A stretch of 64,000 nucleotides of DNA from Agrostemma githago (Eukaryota; Streptophyta; Magnoliopsida; Caryophyllales; Caryophyllaceae), in NCBI GenBank assembly GCA_958450325.1, contig OY288243.1, forward strand, positions 55,078,378-55,142,377, written 5' to 3'. Shown here piece after piece: positions 53,811 through 64,000 of this stretch. The translations under genes and the position numbers were made by a program. The notes beneath the pieces were generated by a model, which saw only the letters and a program-made list of their open reading frames with translations, made no database searches and was not told the origin of the DNA. Position 1 is the stretch's first letter. The number at the start of each line of letters is the position of its first letter.

Positions 53811-55453
53811 TTTACACCCGTCTATCCCTGGCATGTATAAATGGGCATAATCGGCCGTGTTATCCACCAATACAGTGTTCAACTATTTCCCGATCTATCC
53901 CTGGCATGTCCTTGTAGGACCATGCGAAGACGTCTTTAAATTCTTGGAGGAGGTTTGTGAATTGTTGTCTCTCCTCGGGATCTAAAGATAACCCTAGCTT
54001 AAGCATCTGGGGCTCTAAAGTGGTTCACACATTGGTAGACTCGGTTTCTTCGATTACCGAATCTGGGGATTCCCTTTGTTCTAGTTGCTCGATCAGATGC
54101 GGAGGTAAGGACACCTGTTCGTCGGGTTTCTCAATGTCATTACATATAATATTTTTGAAATTTAAAGCATTTTGAAAATAAGACAAGTCGTAAGCAGAAC
54201 GGTTATCGTTATTATTGATAGCAAATTTGGAAAAAAGCTCAAAGAGAGCAGCCATCTGATCATTAGTCAGAGGCGGGATTGGGAGTGCACTCGGGACAAA
54301 CCTCGAGTCTCCAGTGGAAGTGACTAAAGGGGGAGCGGTTACAGACTGGACTCTAGCACCAGACCTTCCAGACTCGAACTCAGACTCAGACTCGGAATCG
54401 GTGTCCAACATATCTCCTTCACCGGTGGTCGGCTTGTAGACTCGGCCCTGCCTGTCGGTCCGCTTGATGGTCTTCCTCCATGCTCTTTTCTCGGTGTCAG
54501 AACCGACTTCTGATTTCAGCTTCGTGGGATCGAACCTGTTGCTTCGGAGGATCAGGTTCAGTAGGTCTTTCTTAGGAGTTGGGATAGTCTTGTCTTCCCC
54601 AAATAGCACCCCCAGCATGGGCTCAGCATTATCAGCATCCTCCTTGGATTCTGATTAGACAAGGGCAAATATGTCATCCAGGATTTAGTTACATTCCTGA
54701 GCCAATTTGGTCTCAGGATATGTAAGGGTGGGTTGGTACAGACCAACTTGGACAGCCCCGCATACTGGAGTAACAAAGTAGTCAGTCAGTCTTGGGCTGT
54801 ATGGGCCCAGATAGGTGCCTTTGATGATGTTGCAGGCCATCTCAATACCCGCCCGGACGACATTTCCCGGGGTCATAGCATACCCTAGACCGGTGCGTGA
54901 TTCTCCGTCATTTAGGACTTCGATAATTTTCCCAGCTGGAAGATATGGTCTTGAGGTAGCCCCCGAAAAGTATCCCAGATTTTGTAGCATTGTGTCGATG
55001 CTAGTGGTGAAATAAGGCCTGAAGAGGGAGGTATTCCTCCTCGATCAATCCCACAAAATCGAACCCTCGGAGGTCCGTATGGCCCGTGGCGTTGTAGCTA
55101 GCCACAGTTATGGGGGTTGCCTCCAATGTAATGACACTATCTTGCAGGGGCAGCTTGACAGCTTGACTTTTCGGTGGAGGGTAGAGGATACTGCTTTGAC
55201 AGCATGGATCCATGGCCTCCCGAGAAGTAGGTGGAAGGAGGAGGTGACATCAACCACCTGGAACTCCAACTCCTTTTCAATTGGGCCTGTTATAATTGTC
55301 AGCTTGACGGCTCCAGCATCCGACTTTGGGCTTCCATCAAAAGCCTGGATGGTCTGCGTAGTTGGAAGGTAATCGGCCTCGGTAATGCCGAGGGCTTTAG
55401 TGGTCCTTAAAGGAAGGACATTCACAGCAGACCCATCCTCGATCAGGGTCATC
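53811..55453 (-). pseudogene. gypsy-3 protease and linker region
   Basis: Pieces in several frames: 55452-55108 (MTLIEDGSAVNVLPLRTTKA, the protease active site with EDG for the DDG of gypsy-1, then LLLGRPWIHAV), 55213-55001, 54990-54685 and 54618-54025 (LLNLILRSNRFDPTKL, the short Ser-Glu stretch, SAYDLSYFQNAL). A duplicated 40-bp segment at 53835-53875 disrupts the region before RT. Gag itself would lie beyond the CACTA-3 insertion. Confidence 0.8.
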
Positions 55454-55760
55454 CACTACAAGAAATAACGTTTATTCCTACGGACCCAATTCGTAGGAAA
55501 CATGCCCATTTCCGTCGGAATAAGCACGTTCCTACGGAAAATTCGTAGGAACCATTCCGTCGGTATACTTCGTCGGAAATAAAAAACTTCCTACGGCGTT
55601 TTTCGTAGGAAATAACTTTCCTACGGAATATCCGTCGGAATGGCTGGTGACGAGTATTTGTTGACAAAAAATTCGTTCCTACGGAAAATGGTCGGAAGGG
55701 TTCAAACATCCCACGGAAATTCCGTAGGAAAATATATTTCCGTAGGAAGCATTGATTGAG
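55454..55760. repeat. CACTA-3 terminus and subterminal TTCCTACGGA motifs
   Basis: About fifteen copies of TTCCTACGG(A/C) / TTCGTAGGAA / TCCGTCGGAA in both orientations follow the terminal CACTACAAGAAA. They form a dense array of near-palindromic decamers that could bind the subterminal factor. Confidence 0.8.
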
Positions 55761-56022
55761 GAAAAAAATATTATTAAATATTTCGAGCTACAGATTTTCG
55801 TAGGAAACCGTAGAACTTTTCTAGGATAAAACAAATATCGTCTCTAGTATACGAAAACCCTATAAACATCACCGACATACGTTAACACTTCACCGCAAAG
55901 CGGGAGGCCACAATTCCACAAAACAAATGTGTCATACGAAAACGCAATTCAAATCTGTCATAAAAGAAATAATCTCAGATATCACATTACAATAAAACAA
56001 AAGGTATTTCATTCCAAAACTT

Positions 56023-57471
56023 CTAGGCATCGAAAACCTTCATTAGAGTCTCTAGTTGTTCTTGCATTTTCAAGATTGTTTCATTCATTCTTTTATTCTC
56101 CTCTCGCACCATAGCATTCTCCTCTCGCACTTTAGCATTATCCTCTAGCACCTTAGCATTATTTACTTGAACCCTACTTAGCAACCCAACACCAACATAA
56201 GAATTGGAGGTGATATCTGTAGGCAAAGATGCATGTGATGGCGCCTTCTTGAAATAATAATCAAGAGCACTGCCTATGCCATACAATCATCCCTTCTGAA
56301 ATCCACCCACAACTTCGACGAAAAGTTCATCCTCATCAAATTCACCCCCTTCCGCAATTGCTTGTGCTTTTCGAAACTCAAAAAGTTTCTGAAAAAAAAA
56401 CAAAATATAAAGAATTGTAAATAAATTCTAAAACTAAACAGTCACATGTTGATGTTTATATTTTCTTCTCACCTTTATTTCTTCTGCCTTCTTATCTGTA
56501 ATCTTCCCATTATGGGAATGGGCACGAACGAATAAATCGAAAGCCGTCGGTATTTTCCCTTCTTCATCATCTCTAATCTGAAAAATTAAATTTCAAATAT
56601 TATTGGAATTTTTGAACATGAATATTTATTATATTTTTGGATATAAAAAAAAAATGCTATAGAGTATTGATTTACCATTCGCTCAGCCAACTCAACGCTA
56701 GAAATAGAACCCATGTTATGAGTTCCTGGAATTTTCCCATCGACGGCATATTTTGCTCGGTTGGCTTTTGCGCTATTAGACATCTTTTTAAACGCATAAC
56801 TACTATTTCTATATGCTTTTAGTTGGTTAAAAGAGGTCGCCGACATCCAATCAGGCTTATCACCGTCAGTGTCGATGTAGTAAAGTATGTCCCTAAGGCG
56901 CTCTTTGGCTTTCGCAAAAAAATCCTTCTTAACATCAACCTCGGGATCAGACACAAACTTAACCTCACCCTGGATCGAGAATAACCATGCGAAGTGTTGT
57001 GTATTATTAATATGGATAACTGTTAATAAAATAAATGATTATTTTTTAAGTTGATTTAGCAGTAATGTACTTACCTGGAAGTGATTCCACCATTTCTCTC
57101 GAACTTCTGTAGGAGTCTTTTTCCAAGTTGGACAAAAAACAGTGAAGTTAGACCTTATTGCATTTGCGACCAACGAAGATACATCTGGATGACCAAACCT
57201 ATTAATAAAGCATAAAATGGACATTAAAATCACCCGTCAATATATAAAGAAACATAGATATCGAAGAACATTTTAAACACATTTACCATACGCTCTCTTC
57301 TGTCGATAAAATGATTTTGCCATCACTTGTCCTCGGGGCTAAGATCTTCCTAAGCTTTTTCATTCCAGAATTGGTTTTTCCCAGCATAACATCCTCATTT
57401 TGAGCACTTGATTCAACACTCGGCGTGCTCAACATAACTCTTTTTCGACCCCTTGCCATAACTACTGACAA
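56023..57471 (-). pseudogene. CACTA-3 PF03004-type (Transposase_24) gene
   Basis: Exon pieces: 57471-57283 (start; ARGRKRVMLSTP), about 57200-57075 (FGHPDVSSLVANAIRSNF, REKWWNHFQ, ending at a GTAAGT donor), about 56970-56688 (KERLRDILYYIDTDGDKPDW then KKMSNSAKANRAKYAVDGKI and SSVELAER), about 56578-56470 (GKIPTAFDLFVRAHSHNGKI) and about 56390-56023. The last is broken by TGA (about 56286-56288) before LYGIGSALDYYF and ends in a coiled coil rich in NAKVREENA repeats. This is the plant Ptta/En/Spm family, probably the subterminal-repeat-binding partner of tnp2. One stop seen, so nearly intact. Confidence 0.78.
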
Positions 57472-57637
57472 AACTCTTTCAGGAAATGATATTAGATTAA
57501 TATAGTTGTTTGAGTTTTAATAAAACATTTTCTAGACGATAACAACGTAGGTTATAATTTATAAAAACTACACCAAAGTGTAAAGTTACTACACAAATGT
57601 GTAAATTTGTAAGAAAACTAATGTGCAAATATAAAAT

Positions 57638-60600
57638 TTAATCTAAGTAGTCAACTTCATCGATATCTTCGTCTTCATCGGTGTCATTCGCATCATCGTC
57701 GTCGTCGTCGTCATCATCATCTTCATCTTCTTCTTCTTCTTCTTCTTTTTCTTCCTCAATTTCATTATCGTCTTCTACTTCTTCCTCTTCCTCTTGCTCC
57801 TGCTCCTCCTCCTCCTCTCCAGGTTGACCATATTCTAATTCATCTACTTCAATCACTGACAAATTTGGATGCTTTGTGACTGAATCTTCTTGAAAAACAA
57901 TTAAGTCACCGGAGCGTCAATTTGTTTTCTAGCCTTGGTCTTAAACACGGCCCACCATTCACTTTCATTATTTTTTTTAAAGCTTGGATATGATGTGTAA
58001 TACACTTGTTCGGCTTGATGAGCCAAGATAAATGGATCATACTTTTGAAGTTTCTTAGAAGGATTAACTTCTACAAGTCTATATTTGTCATGCACATTCA
58101 TACCCCTCGCAGAATTATCCATCCACTCACATTTGAACAAGACAGTCTTATAAATCTCCTGATTTCCAGGATAGCTTAGCTCAATGACCTCTTGTAAGAT
58201 TCCATAATAGTCAGTGTCTTCAACAGAACTAACACATACCCCATAGTTCAAAGAAGCTTTATGTTTTCCATAAGCGAATGTGTGAAAGTTAAACCCATTA
58301 ACTGAATAACGTGTCCATGTTTTAACTTGTTTGGATGGACCCATTGCTAAAGCTCGTAGAAAATCATTGTCAATATCTAAATCAATCACCTATAGTAAAC
58401 AAAAGTTTATAAGAAAATGTTTGTGTAAGCATTAGAAATTTATTAGTAAATGAATATTTAGGTTTATCGCTTACTTGAGATTTAAACCACATTGGCCATT
58501 CTACATCAAATTTACTCCAAACATCATTCGTGGAGAGTTGAGGATGTTGCTCAAGTATAAATTTCTCAAATTTTCTGAAATTTATGGACATGTAAAATTT
58601 ATTAAGATAAACTCAAATGAATCTTATTTATTGCATGTGAAATTATTTAGATAAAATAGTAACTTACTCTTCAAAATTTTTCAAAACATCACAATTTGAT
58701 AAGACGTAAATGTGAGCACGTTCATACTCATAATCATCCAAGTATCTTTTGCCTTCTTTTGAAGTAGGTTTACCCTTTATTTGTTGTTGGAAAAGCTCGG
58801 GTAATATTGAATCAATTTGTTCTTTCAAGCCAATATCAAGATCTTTTGTTTTTGTGTCTATATGCTCTTCGAAGTAGAGAGAACAAAAATTTGATATCTC
58901 TTCCGTTAAATAAGCATTGCATATAGAACCTTCAACCCGAGCTTTGTTACCAATTTTACGCTTCAAGTGACTTAGGAACCTAAAATATTAATAAAATATA
59001 ATAAATTTGTATTTTAATAAATATAATTTGTTTCTGAAAAAATATACGTTGAAAATTTACCTCTCAAAAGGATACATCCACCTATATTGGACAGGTCCGC
59101 CCACTTTCGCTTCATATGGTAAGTGAATTGGCAAATGTTCCATTGAGTTGAAAAAAGACGGGGGGAAAATCATTTCTAATTTGCATATTATCTCCGCAAT
59201 GTTATTCTCGAGAACATAAATATCATTTGATTTGATAGTTGAAGCACACAAATCTCTGAAGAACTGACTAATCTCAGTTATTGCATTCCACACATTTGTC
59301 GGGAGAAAATGCTTGAGAGAAACAGGTAGTAAACGCTCCATAAACACATGACAATCATGACTTTTCATACCATGAAGCTTAAATTCTTTTAGATCCACAC
59401 ACCTACTCAAATTTGATGCATACTCATCTGGAAACTTCAAATTAGATACCCACTCACATAATTCCTTTCTTTGAGATTTCTCAAATGTGAAAGGAGCTTT
59501 CGGCATGTCGCCACTTTACGGATATGCAATTTAGGACGGTGACAAAAACGACGCAGGTCTTTCCGAGAGTTTATTGTGTCAGTTGTTTTTGTTTTCACAT
59601 CCATCATTGTATTAATCAACATCTCAAAGAAATTTTTCTCAATGTGCATAACATCAAGATTGTGTCTAACTAGTAATGATTTCCAATAAGGAAGTTCCCA
59701 AAATATACTTTGCTTCAACCATCCATTTTTCAACTTTTTTAATTCCTTAAACTCTTCGACGGTACCATTGATTACGGTTGGAAAGGTTGAAACCCGCTCC
59801 CACATTTCTTCCCCCGATAATCTTGGAGGGGCATGATCATTTTCTAAGGTATCCTTCAAGAAAGCGTTTCTATTTTCCTAAAAGGGTGATCAATGGGTAA
59901 AAATTGTCTATGACAATCAAACCAACACACTTTCTTCCCACATGGGAGATGAAATGATTTAGTATTCTCCATGCAATAAGGACATGCATTTTGTCCGGCA
60001 GTGGACCAACCAGATAGCATACCATAAGCTGGAAAATCATTAATTGTCCAAATAAGAGATGCTTTTAGCAAGAAATTTTGCTTCTTAGAGATATCGTACG
60101 TAAGTACGCCGGTCTCCCACAATTGTTTGAACTCGTCAACCAACGGTTGCAAGTATACATCCAAGTTTTTTTTGGATTGTTGGGACCAGGAACAATTAAT
60201 GATAGGAAAATAAATTACTTCTTCATGCACAACCCAGGTGGTAGGTTATACGGTGTCAACATTACTGGCCAACACGAGTATGATTTCCCGAATTGGCCGA
60301 AAGGTGCGAAACCATCGGTGCAAAGACCAAGTCGAACGTTACGAGGCTCAATAGCAAATTCTGGATAAGTTGAATCAAAATGCTTCCAAGCTTCACCATC
60401 ACTAGGATGGGCCATTGTTCCACTAACACGTGGATTCTCCTTATGCCATCTCATTTCCTCTGCGATATGTTTGGTTGCATATAGCCTTTGCAATCGTGGT
60501 GTAATGGGAAAATAAGTTAAGACTTTATGTGGCACCCGCTTTCGTTTCGAAGTTTGTTTGTACCTATCTAAGTGACATTTTTTGCATTTATCTAAAAGTG

Positions 60601-61317
60601 CATCTTCTTTCCAGAAAAGCATACACCCTTCTGGACATGCGTCAATTTTATGATGAGGAAGTTCTAAACCTTTGAGAATTTTTTTGGTGTTATAAAAATT
60701 TCTTGTCATCAAATTGTCCTCTGGGATAACATCCTCAACCAAAGATGCAACCCCATCCGTACATCTATGAACTAAATTCTACTCGCACTTCAAATTTATC
60801 ACCCTTGCAGCTACTTCTAGTAACGAGACTTTGCTACCCTCATACAATGGTTTTGATGCTGCGTTTATCATGTCAAACAATGATCTAGTCTGTGGGTTCG
60901 GAGATTCTTCCTCATCGATTAGAGGTTCCTCCAATGTGTCAAACACATTAGAACCCAACGCATCGGTAACCATTTCCTTGTAAGTGTTATTCAGTAATGC
61001 ACTAGACTCTCCTTGATTTGGGACACATTCTTCACCATGACAAATCCAGTCATAGTAAAGAGGACAAAACCCCTTGCTAATAAGATGAGATTTCACCTCA
61101 AATTCATTTAAATATTTCATATTCTTGCACTTTACACATGGACATCGAATTTTTTTTCAACTCGAAAACTCTCTTGAAGTTTAGCATATTCAAGAAATTT
61201 AACAACCCCATTTATAAACTCAATCCTAGGTCTTTTTTTGTCATCCACCCTGTCGTACATCCATTCTCGTTCTAATCTCTTCATTTCAAATCTATGTAAA
61301 TATATAAGAGTGAACAT
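57638..61317 (-). pseudogene. CACTA-3 tnp2 transposase gene
   Basis: All domains are present on the minus strand. Transposase-associated N-terminus (61317-61132, REWMYDRVDDKKRPRIEFIN; 61131-60779, HLISKGFCPLYYDWICHGEE). Transposase_21: 60742-60215 (PSDGEAWKHFD, VRLGLCTDGFAPFG), 60230-59856 (NLDVYLQPLVDEF, WTINDFPAYGMLSGWST, CPYC) and 59859-59437 (LVRHNLDVMHIEKNFFEML). DUF4218: 59506-59057 and 58966-58664. Linker 58591-58450. DUF4216: 58389-57901. An Asp/Glu-rich tail (57862-57638) follows. Frameshifts lie near 60225, 59880 and 59500. It would cut and join the element ends; this copy is inactive as it stands. Confidence 0.85.
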
Positions 61318-61321
61318 TATT

Positions 61322-61362
61322 TAGTAATAGTAATAGTAATAGTAATAGTAATAGTAATAGTA

Positions 61363-61393
<31 letters not shown>

Positions 61394-61416
61394 TAGTAAT
61401 AATAATAGTAATAATA

Positions 61417-61447
<31 letters not shown>

Positions 61448-61449
61448 TT

Positions 61450-61480
<31 letters not shown>

Positions 61481-61483
61481 TAA
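61322..61483. repeat. (TAA/TAG)n microsatellite
   Basis: About 160 bp: TAGTAA hexamers pass into TAATAA runs and then, after a switch, ATTATT. It lies just upstream of the tnp2 start. Confidence 0.95.
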
Positions 61484-61599
61484 GAGATCTAAGTTCATAG
61501 AGATGCAATCAAATTAATCCTAAGTTCATAGAGATGCAATCAAATTAAAAGAGATCTATACAATAAAAAGCAATTAAACGTACCTTATTGAGTGATGTA

Positions 61600-61982
61600 A
61601 ATAAACGAAACAGCAATTAAACGAAACAACAATGTACAATTGATAAGCAGTAACCGGAGCCGATTGCCTGGAGAAGATGAATATAATTAGGGATATTTAG
61701 GGTATGAAAGACGATGCGCAACAACAAGAATGATAACAGCAGCAGAGAGATATTAATGAGACATTAACGAAACAACAGTAGCAGAATCGGTAACAACACA
61801 ACAACACGATCAGTAGCAAGTAGCAGCAACAAGCAAAAGGGACAACAGCAGCAACAATCTAGCGGTGGTAGCACTGAACAGCGGCAGTAAAGAATCAAAA
61901 ACAGAGGAGATTAAGGGAGAAAGCAGATGGAACATGAATTAAAATTCAACACGCATCAACAAGAACAACAGCAGCTGCTGCC
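61600..61982. repeat. CAG/CAA-rich region upstream of tnp2
   Basis: Low-complexity AACAGCAGCAGCAAC-type sequence with no open frame of note. It ends with the target-site copy AACAGCAGCTGCTGCC (61967-61982) beside the L1 insertion. Confidence 0.6.
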
Positions 61983-62370
61983 CTCGGACTATAAGAGTTT
62001 AGTAAAAAAGTGAAGGCTGGGATTGAAGAATGGGTTAAGCTTCCTGTACCACCTGATTTCAGAACAGCAAATGGCCCAGCAGGAAACATACAGACTGCAG
62101 CGATGACGACTGTTTTGTACGCCATATGGATGTCAAGGAACAAGGCGAGAGTGGATGGTATGTTGATGCATCCAATAAGTGTGGTTAGGCAGATTAAATT
62201 TGGACTAAGAGATAGGCTTCAGAGTCTTATTCTTAAAGATAAGCTCAAGTGTAATGAAATCACTGAGATTAATAACCTCATCACGACTATCTAGCTTGTG
62301 ATGTCGGTTATGTCTCCTTGTAATTTCTTCTTTTCTGAATGATATACTACTAACAGATTCACCAAAAAAA
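61983..62370 (+). mobile_element. 5'-truncated L1 (LINE) insertion
   Basis: 388 bp ending in an A-rich tail (ACCAAAAAAA). It is flanked by the 16-bp duplication AACAGCAGCTGCTGCC (61967-61982 and 62371-62386). The frame 62010-62294 encodes the end of a plant L1 ORF2 (TTVLYAIWMSRNKARVDG, VVRQIKFGLRDRLQSL). 5' truncation, poly-A and a long duplication are the marks of target-primed reverse transcription. The flanking CAG-rich sequence means part of the duplication could be chance. Confidence 0.75.
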
Positions 62371-62386
62371 AACAGCAGCTGCTGCC

Positions 62387-62535
62387 AGGCCCATAGCGAG
62401 ACTGTGGACTAAGAAGGTGGCTAGTATGATTCAACAAGATTGCGGTGCTCGATTACAACATATGCTGCCAGGGGGGAGTGTTGCTATACATTAATTCGCA
62501 GGAGTTTTTTGGTCTCTAAGTGCTTTTTTTTTTCA
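62387..62535 (+). repeat. Possible second LINE 3' end
   Basis: GGTGGCTAGTATGATTCAAC then TTTTTTGGTCTCTAAGTGC and a T10 run resemble a plant LINE or non-LTR 3' region. No frame is left. Confidence 0.25.
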
Positions 62536-63270
62536 TAAATAGCAGGACATTAACGATACAGCAATACGAGGACTTCAAAGATAAACATTAAGAAGAACAG
62601 CAGCAGCAGATAAACATTAACGATACAGCAATAAGAGGACTTCAAAGAAGAACAGCAGGACATTAACGATACAGCAATAACGATACAGCAATAAGAACAG
62701 CAGTAATCGGATTAATTTCTAGTAGGCAGCAGCAGCAGCAACAGAGAAAAAAAACAGCAATTCACGAAACTCGGTATATCAGTATATGCGTGAAAATGAA
62801 ACAGCAATTCACGAAAATCTACATATGCGTGAGACGAGACAGTAATTCACGAAACTCAGTGTATGTGGGTTAACCAAAACGTATATGCAGACTTAAAAAG
62901 AACAATTAAAAAATCAATTTGCGTCATTTGATTCAAAAGTGAAAAACGTATATGAACACTTCGCAGCAGCAGCAACAATTTCCCAGAAAAATCAAACGGA
63001 TGTGCAATTAAAAGAAAAACTGAATAGAAAACTTAACTTATGAAGAAGATGAACAATTGGGGATTGGAATAGAAGCACTTCAATTTGGGGTGAATTAACT
63101 GGGATAGTGTAGGGTTCATATACAGATACATGAGGAGGATTTAGGAAATAAGAGGGAGAGTTGGGCGGTCATTAGGAAATATTAGGAGGTAATAAGCGGT
63201 GGAATGAAATATTAGGAAACAGTTTGCCGCTTAATTTATTAATTTGCAGCAATTTCCCGTATTACTATTG
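62536..63270. repeat. AACAGCAGCAG / GACATTAACGATACAGCAA low-complexity region
   Basis: The phrase ACATTAACGATACAGCAATA is repeated four times between 62545 and 62700. The phrase ACAGCAATTCACGAAA-CT then recurs near 62755, 62800 and 62840. AT-rich non-coding sequence follows. No gene seen. Confidence 0.6.
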
Positions 63271-63273
63271 TCC

Positions 63274-64000
63274 GAAACAGGCCCGGTTTAAACCGGGTCC
63301 GGTTTTTTTTTTCATATTTCAAACCAAAACCTAGCCGATTTTTATGACCCGGTTTTTTTAAAATATGGTTATCTTATTTATAAACTGCTTTTTTTAACTG
63401 GTTTCTGAACCGATTTTTTATCCCGTTTTCACAAATACTACATAAAAACTCAAAAAAGTGTTAGAAATATACATATCGAGAATAATGAATGTATCTCGAG
63501 GTTAATATAAATATCCGAGACAAAACGAAGCTTAGGAAAATAATAATTAATAAGTTCAAAAGAATAAAAAAAAATTTGTATCTCGAGAATAAAAAAATCT
63601 TTCTTCGCTATAAAAAAAAGTTTCACGAGAAAATTAATGAATGTTCGATGAAAATGAATTATAATGATTTCTCGGGGAAAAATAGATATTTTGACGAGGT
63701 TTAATTAAAATGAGCTTGATCTAAAATTAAAAATTCGAGTTTAAAAGTAAATGTATAAATTAAGTATCGAACAAAATTTAAATAAGCATACGAAACAGAA
63801 CCGGTTTAAACTCGAGCCGGTTCTTATAACCCAGTTTTTTAAAAATATGGTTATAACTGCTTTTTTGAACAGATTTCCGAACTGGTTTTTGATCCCGTTT
63901 TCACGAATACTACAAAAAAACATAAAAAAGTGTGAGAAATATACATATCGAAAATAATGAATGTATCTCGAGGTTAGTATAAATATATATCCGAGACAAA
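63274..64000 (+). repeat. Tandem repeat of about 470-520 bp at the window edge
   Basis: The unit starts CCGGTTTAAAC (63283 and 63801). It contains CCCGTTTTCAC-AATACTAC, GTGAGAAATATACATATCGA-like text and ATGAATGTATCTCGAGGTTA (near 63487 and 63959). The first copy carries extra bases after the start, so spacing falls from 518 to 472. The second copy runs off the window. Confidence 0.85.

Larger units (their letters stand above)
51796..55453 (-). mobile_element. gypsy-3: internal fragment of a gypsy-1-family element
   Basis: The minus-strand sequence follows gypsy-1 collinearly from protease (55453) through RT and RNase H to just before the integrase zinc finger (51796). The integrase core, antisense ORF and own LTRs are absent. 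The right end is the CACTA-3 insertion in the protease region; the left end is an abrupt joint with an oppositely oriented LTR. Confidence 0.88.
55454..64000 (-). mobile_element. CACTA-3: CACTA element, right end not reached
   Basis: It begins CACTACAAGAAATAACG inside gypsy-3 protease, right after GGGTCATC; ATC would be the target duplication. Subterminal repeats are followed by a PF03004-type gene and tnp2 on the minus strand, the same order as CACTA-2. No reverse-complement end and no return to gypsy-3 gag occurs before 64000, so either the element extends past the window or its end is lost. Confidence 0.8.

Noticed and set aside
57638..57862. Separate acidic 74-residue protein
   Set aside because: It is the Asp/Glu-rich C-terminal tail of tnp2, as also seen in CACTA-2 at 38919-39284.
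61317..61508. 63-codon Ile/Thr ORF on the minus strand
   Set aside because: It is the translation of the TAA/TAG microsatellite.

Overview
This is nuclear DNA from a flowering plant, almost certainly a eudicot; Caryophyllales is only a weak guess. There is no bacterial-type gene layout. Most of the window is nested transposable elements: Ty1-copia, Ty3-gypsy of the Tat clade with antisense ORFs, CACTA (En/Spm) DNA transposons, an L1 LINE and a possible Helitron end. Pieces of host-type genes lie between or inside them. I recognise no tRNA, rRNA or CRISPR array. All comparisons were made by eye and no database was searched.

Layout. 1-655: end of an unidentified reading frame and its 3' flank. 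656-11391: complete CACTA element (CACTA-1) with 13-bp exact terminal inverted repeats and a TTA target duplication. It contains a second CACTA-type end (1871), a complete and very young copia element (2032-8277, GTCTC duplication), and a five-exon captured fragment of a plant LSD1-like histone demethylase gene (8286-10197). 12501-13100: unidentified 199-codon ORF, weakly F-box-like. 13825-13848: perfect GC palindrome followed by CTAG-T, a candidate Helitron 3' end. 15431-33210: replication protein A (RPA70-like) gene or pseudogene. A complete 15.9-kb Tat element (gypsy-1, 15760-31645, GCATC duplication) sits in its first intron. 34395-36792: 5' LTR and decayed gag of a second Tat family (gypsy-4). 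It is interrupted at 36793 by CACTA-2, whose tnp2 gene is cut at about 40955. There it meets gypsy-2 (about 40956-50704), which has lost its 3' LTR. 50705-51795: partial gypsy-1-family LTR, in opposite orientation to the adjoining gypsy-3 pol fragment (51796-55453). 55454 to the window end: CACTA-3, inserted in the protease region of gypsy-3. It holds tnp2 and PF03004-type genes, a long TAA/TAG microsatellite, a 5'-truncated L1 and a tandem repeat at the edge.

How the parts relate. The Tat elements encode gag-protease-RT-RNase H-integrase on the minus strand in gypsy-1, gypsy-2 and gypsy-3. Gypsy-1 and gypsy-2 each carry a spliced antisense ORF between integrase and 3' LTR: a plant-mobile-domain protein in gypsy-1 and a PF04195 (Transposase_28) protein in gypsy-2. 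CACTA-2 and CACTA-3 share the order subterminal repeats, PF03004 protein, tnp2 transposase. Most element genes carry stops or frameshifts, and many of the stops look like single C-to-T changes, as expected of methylated repeats. The copia element is the youngest insertion: its LTRs differ at about 4 of 832 positions and its polyprotein frame is broken by one stop.
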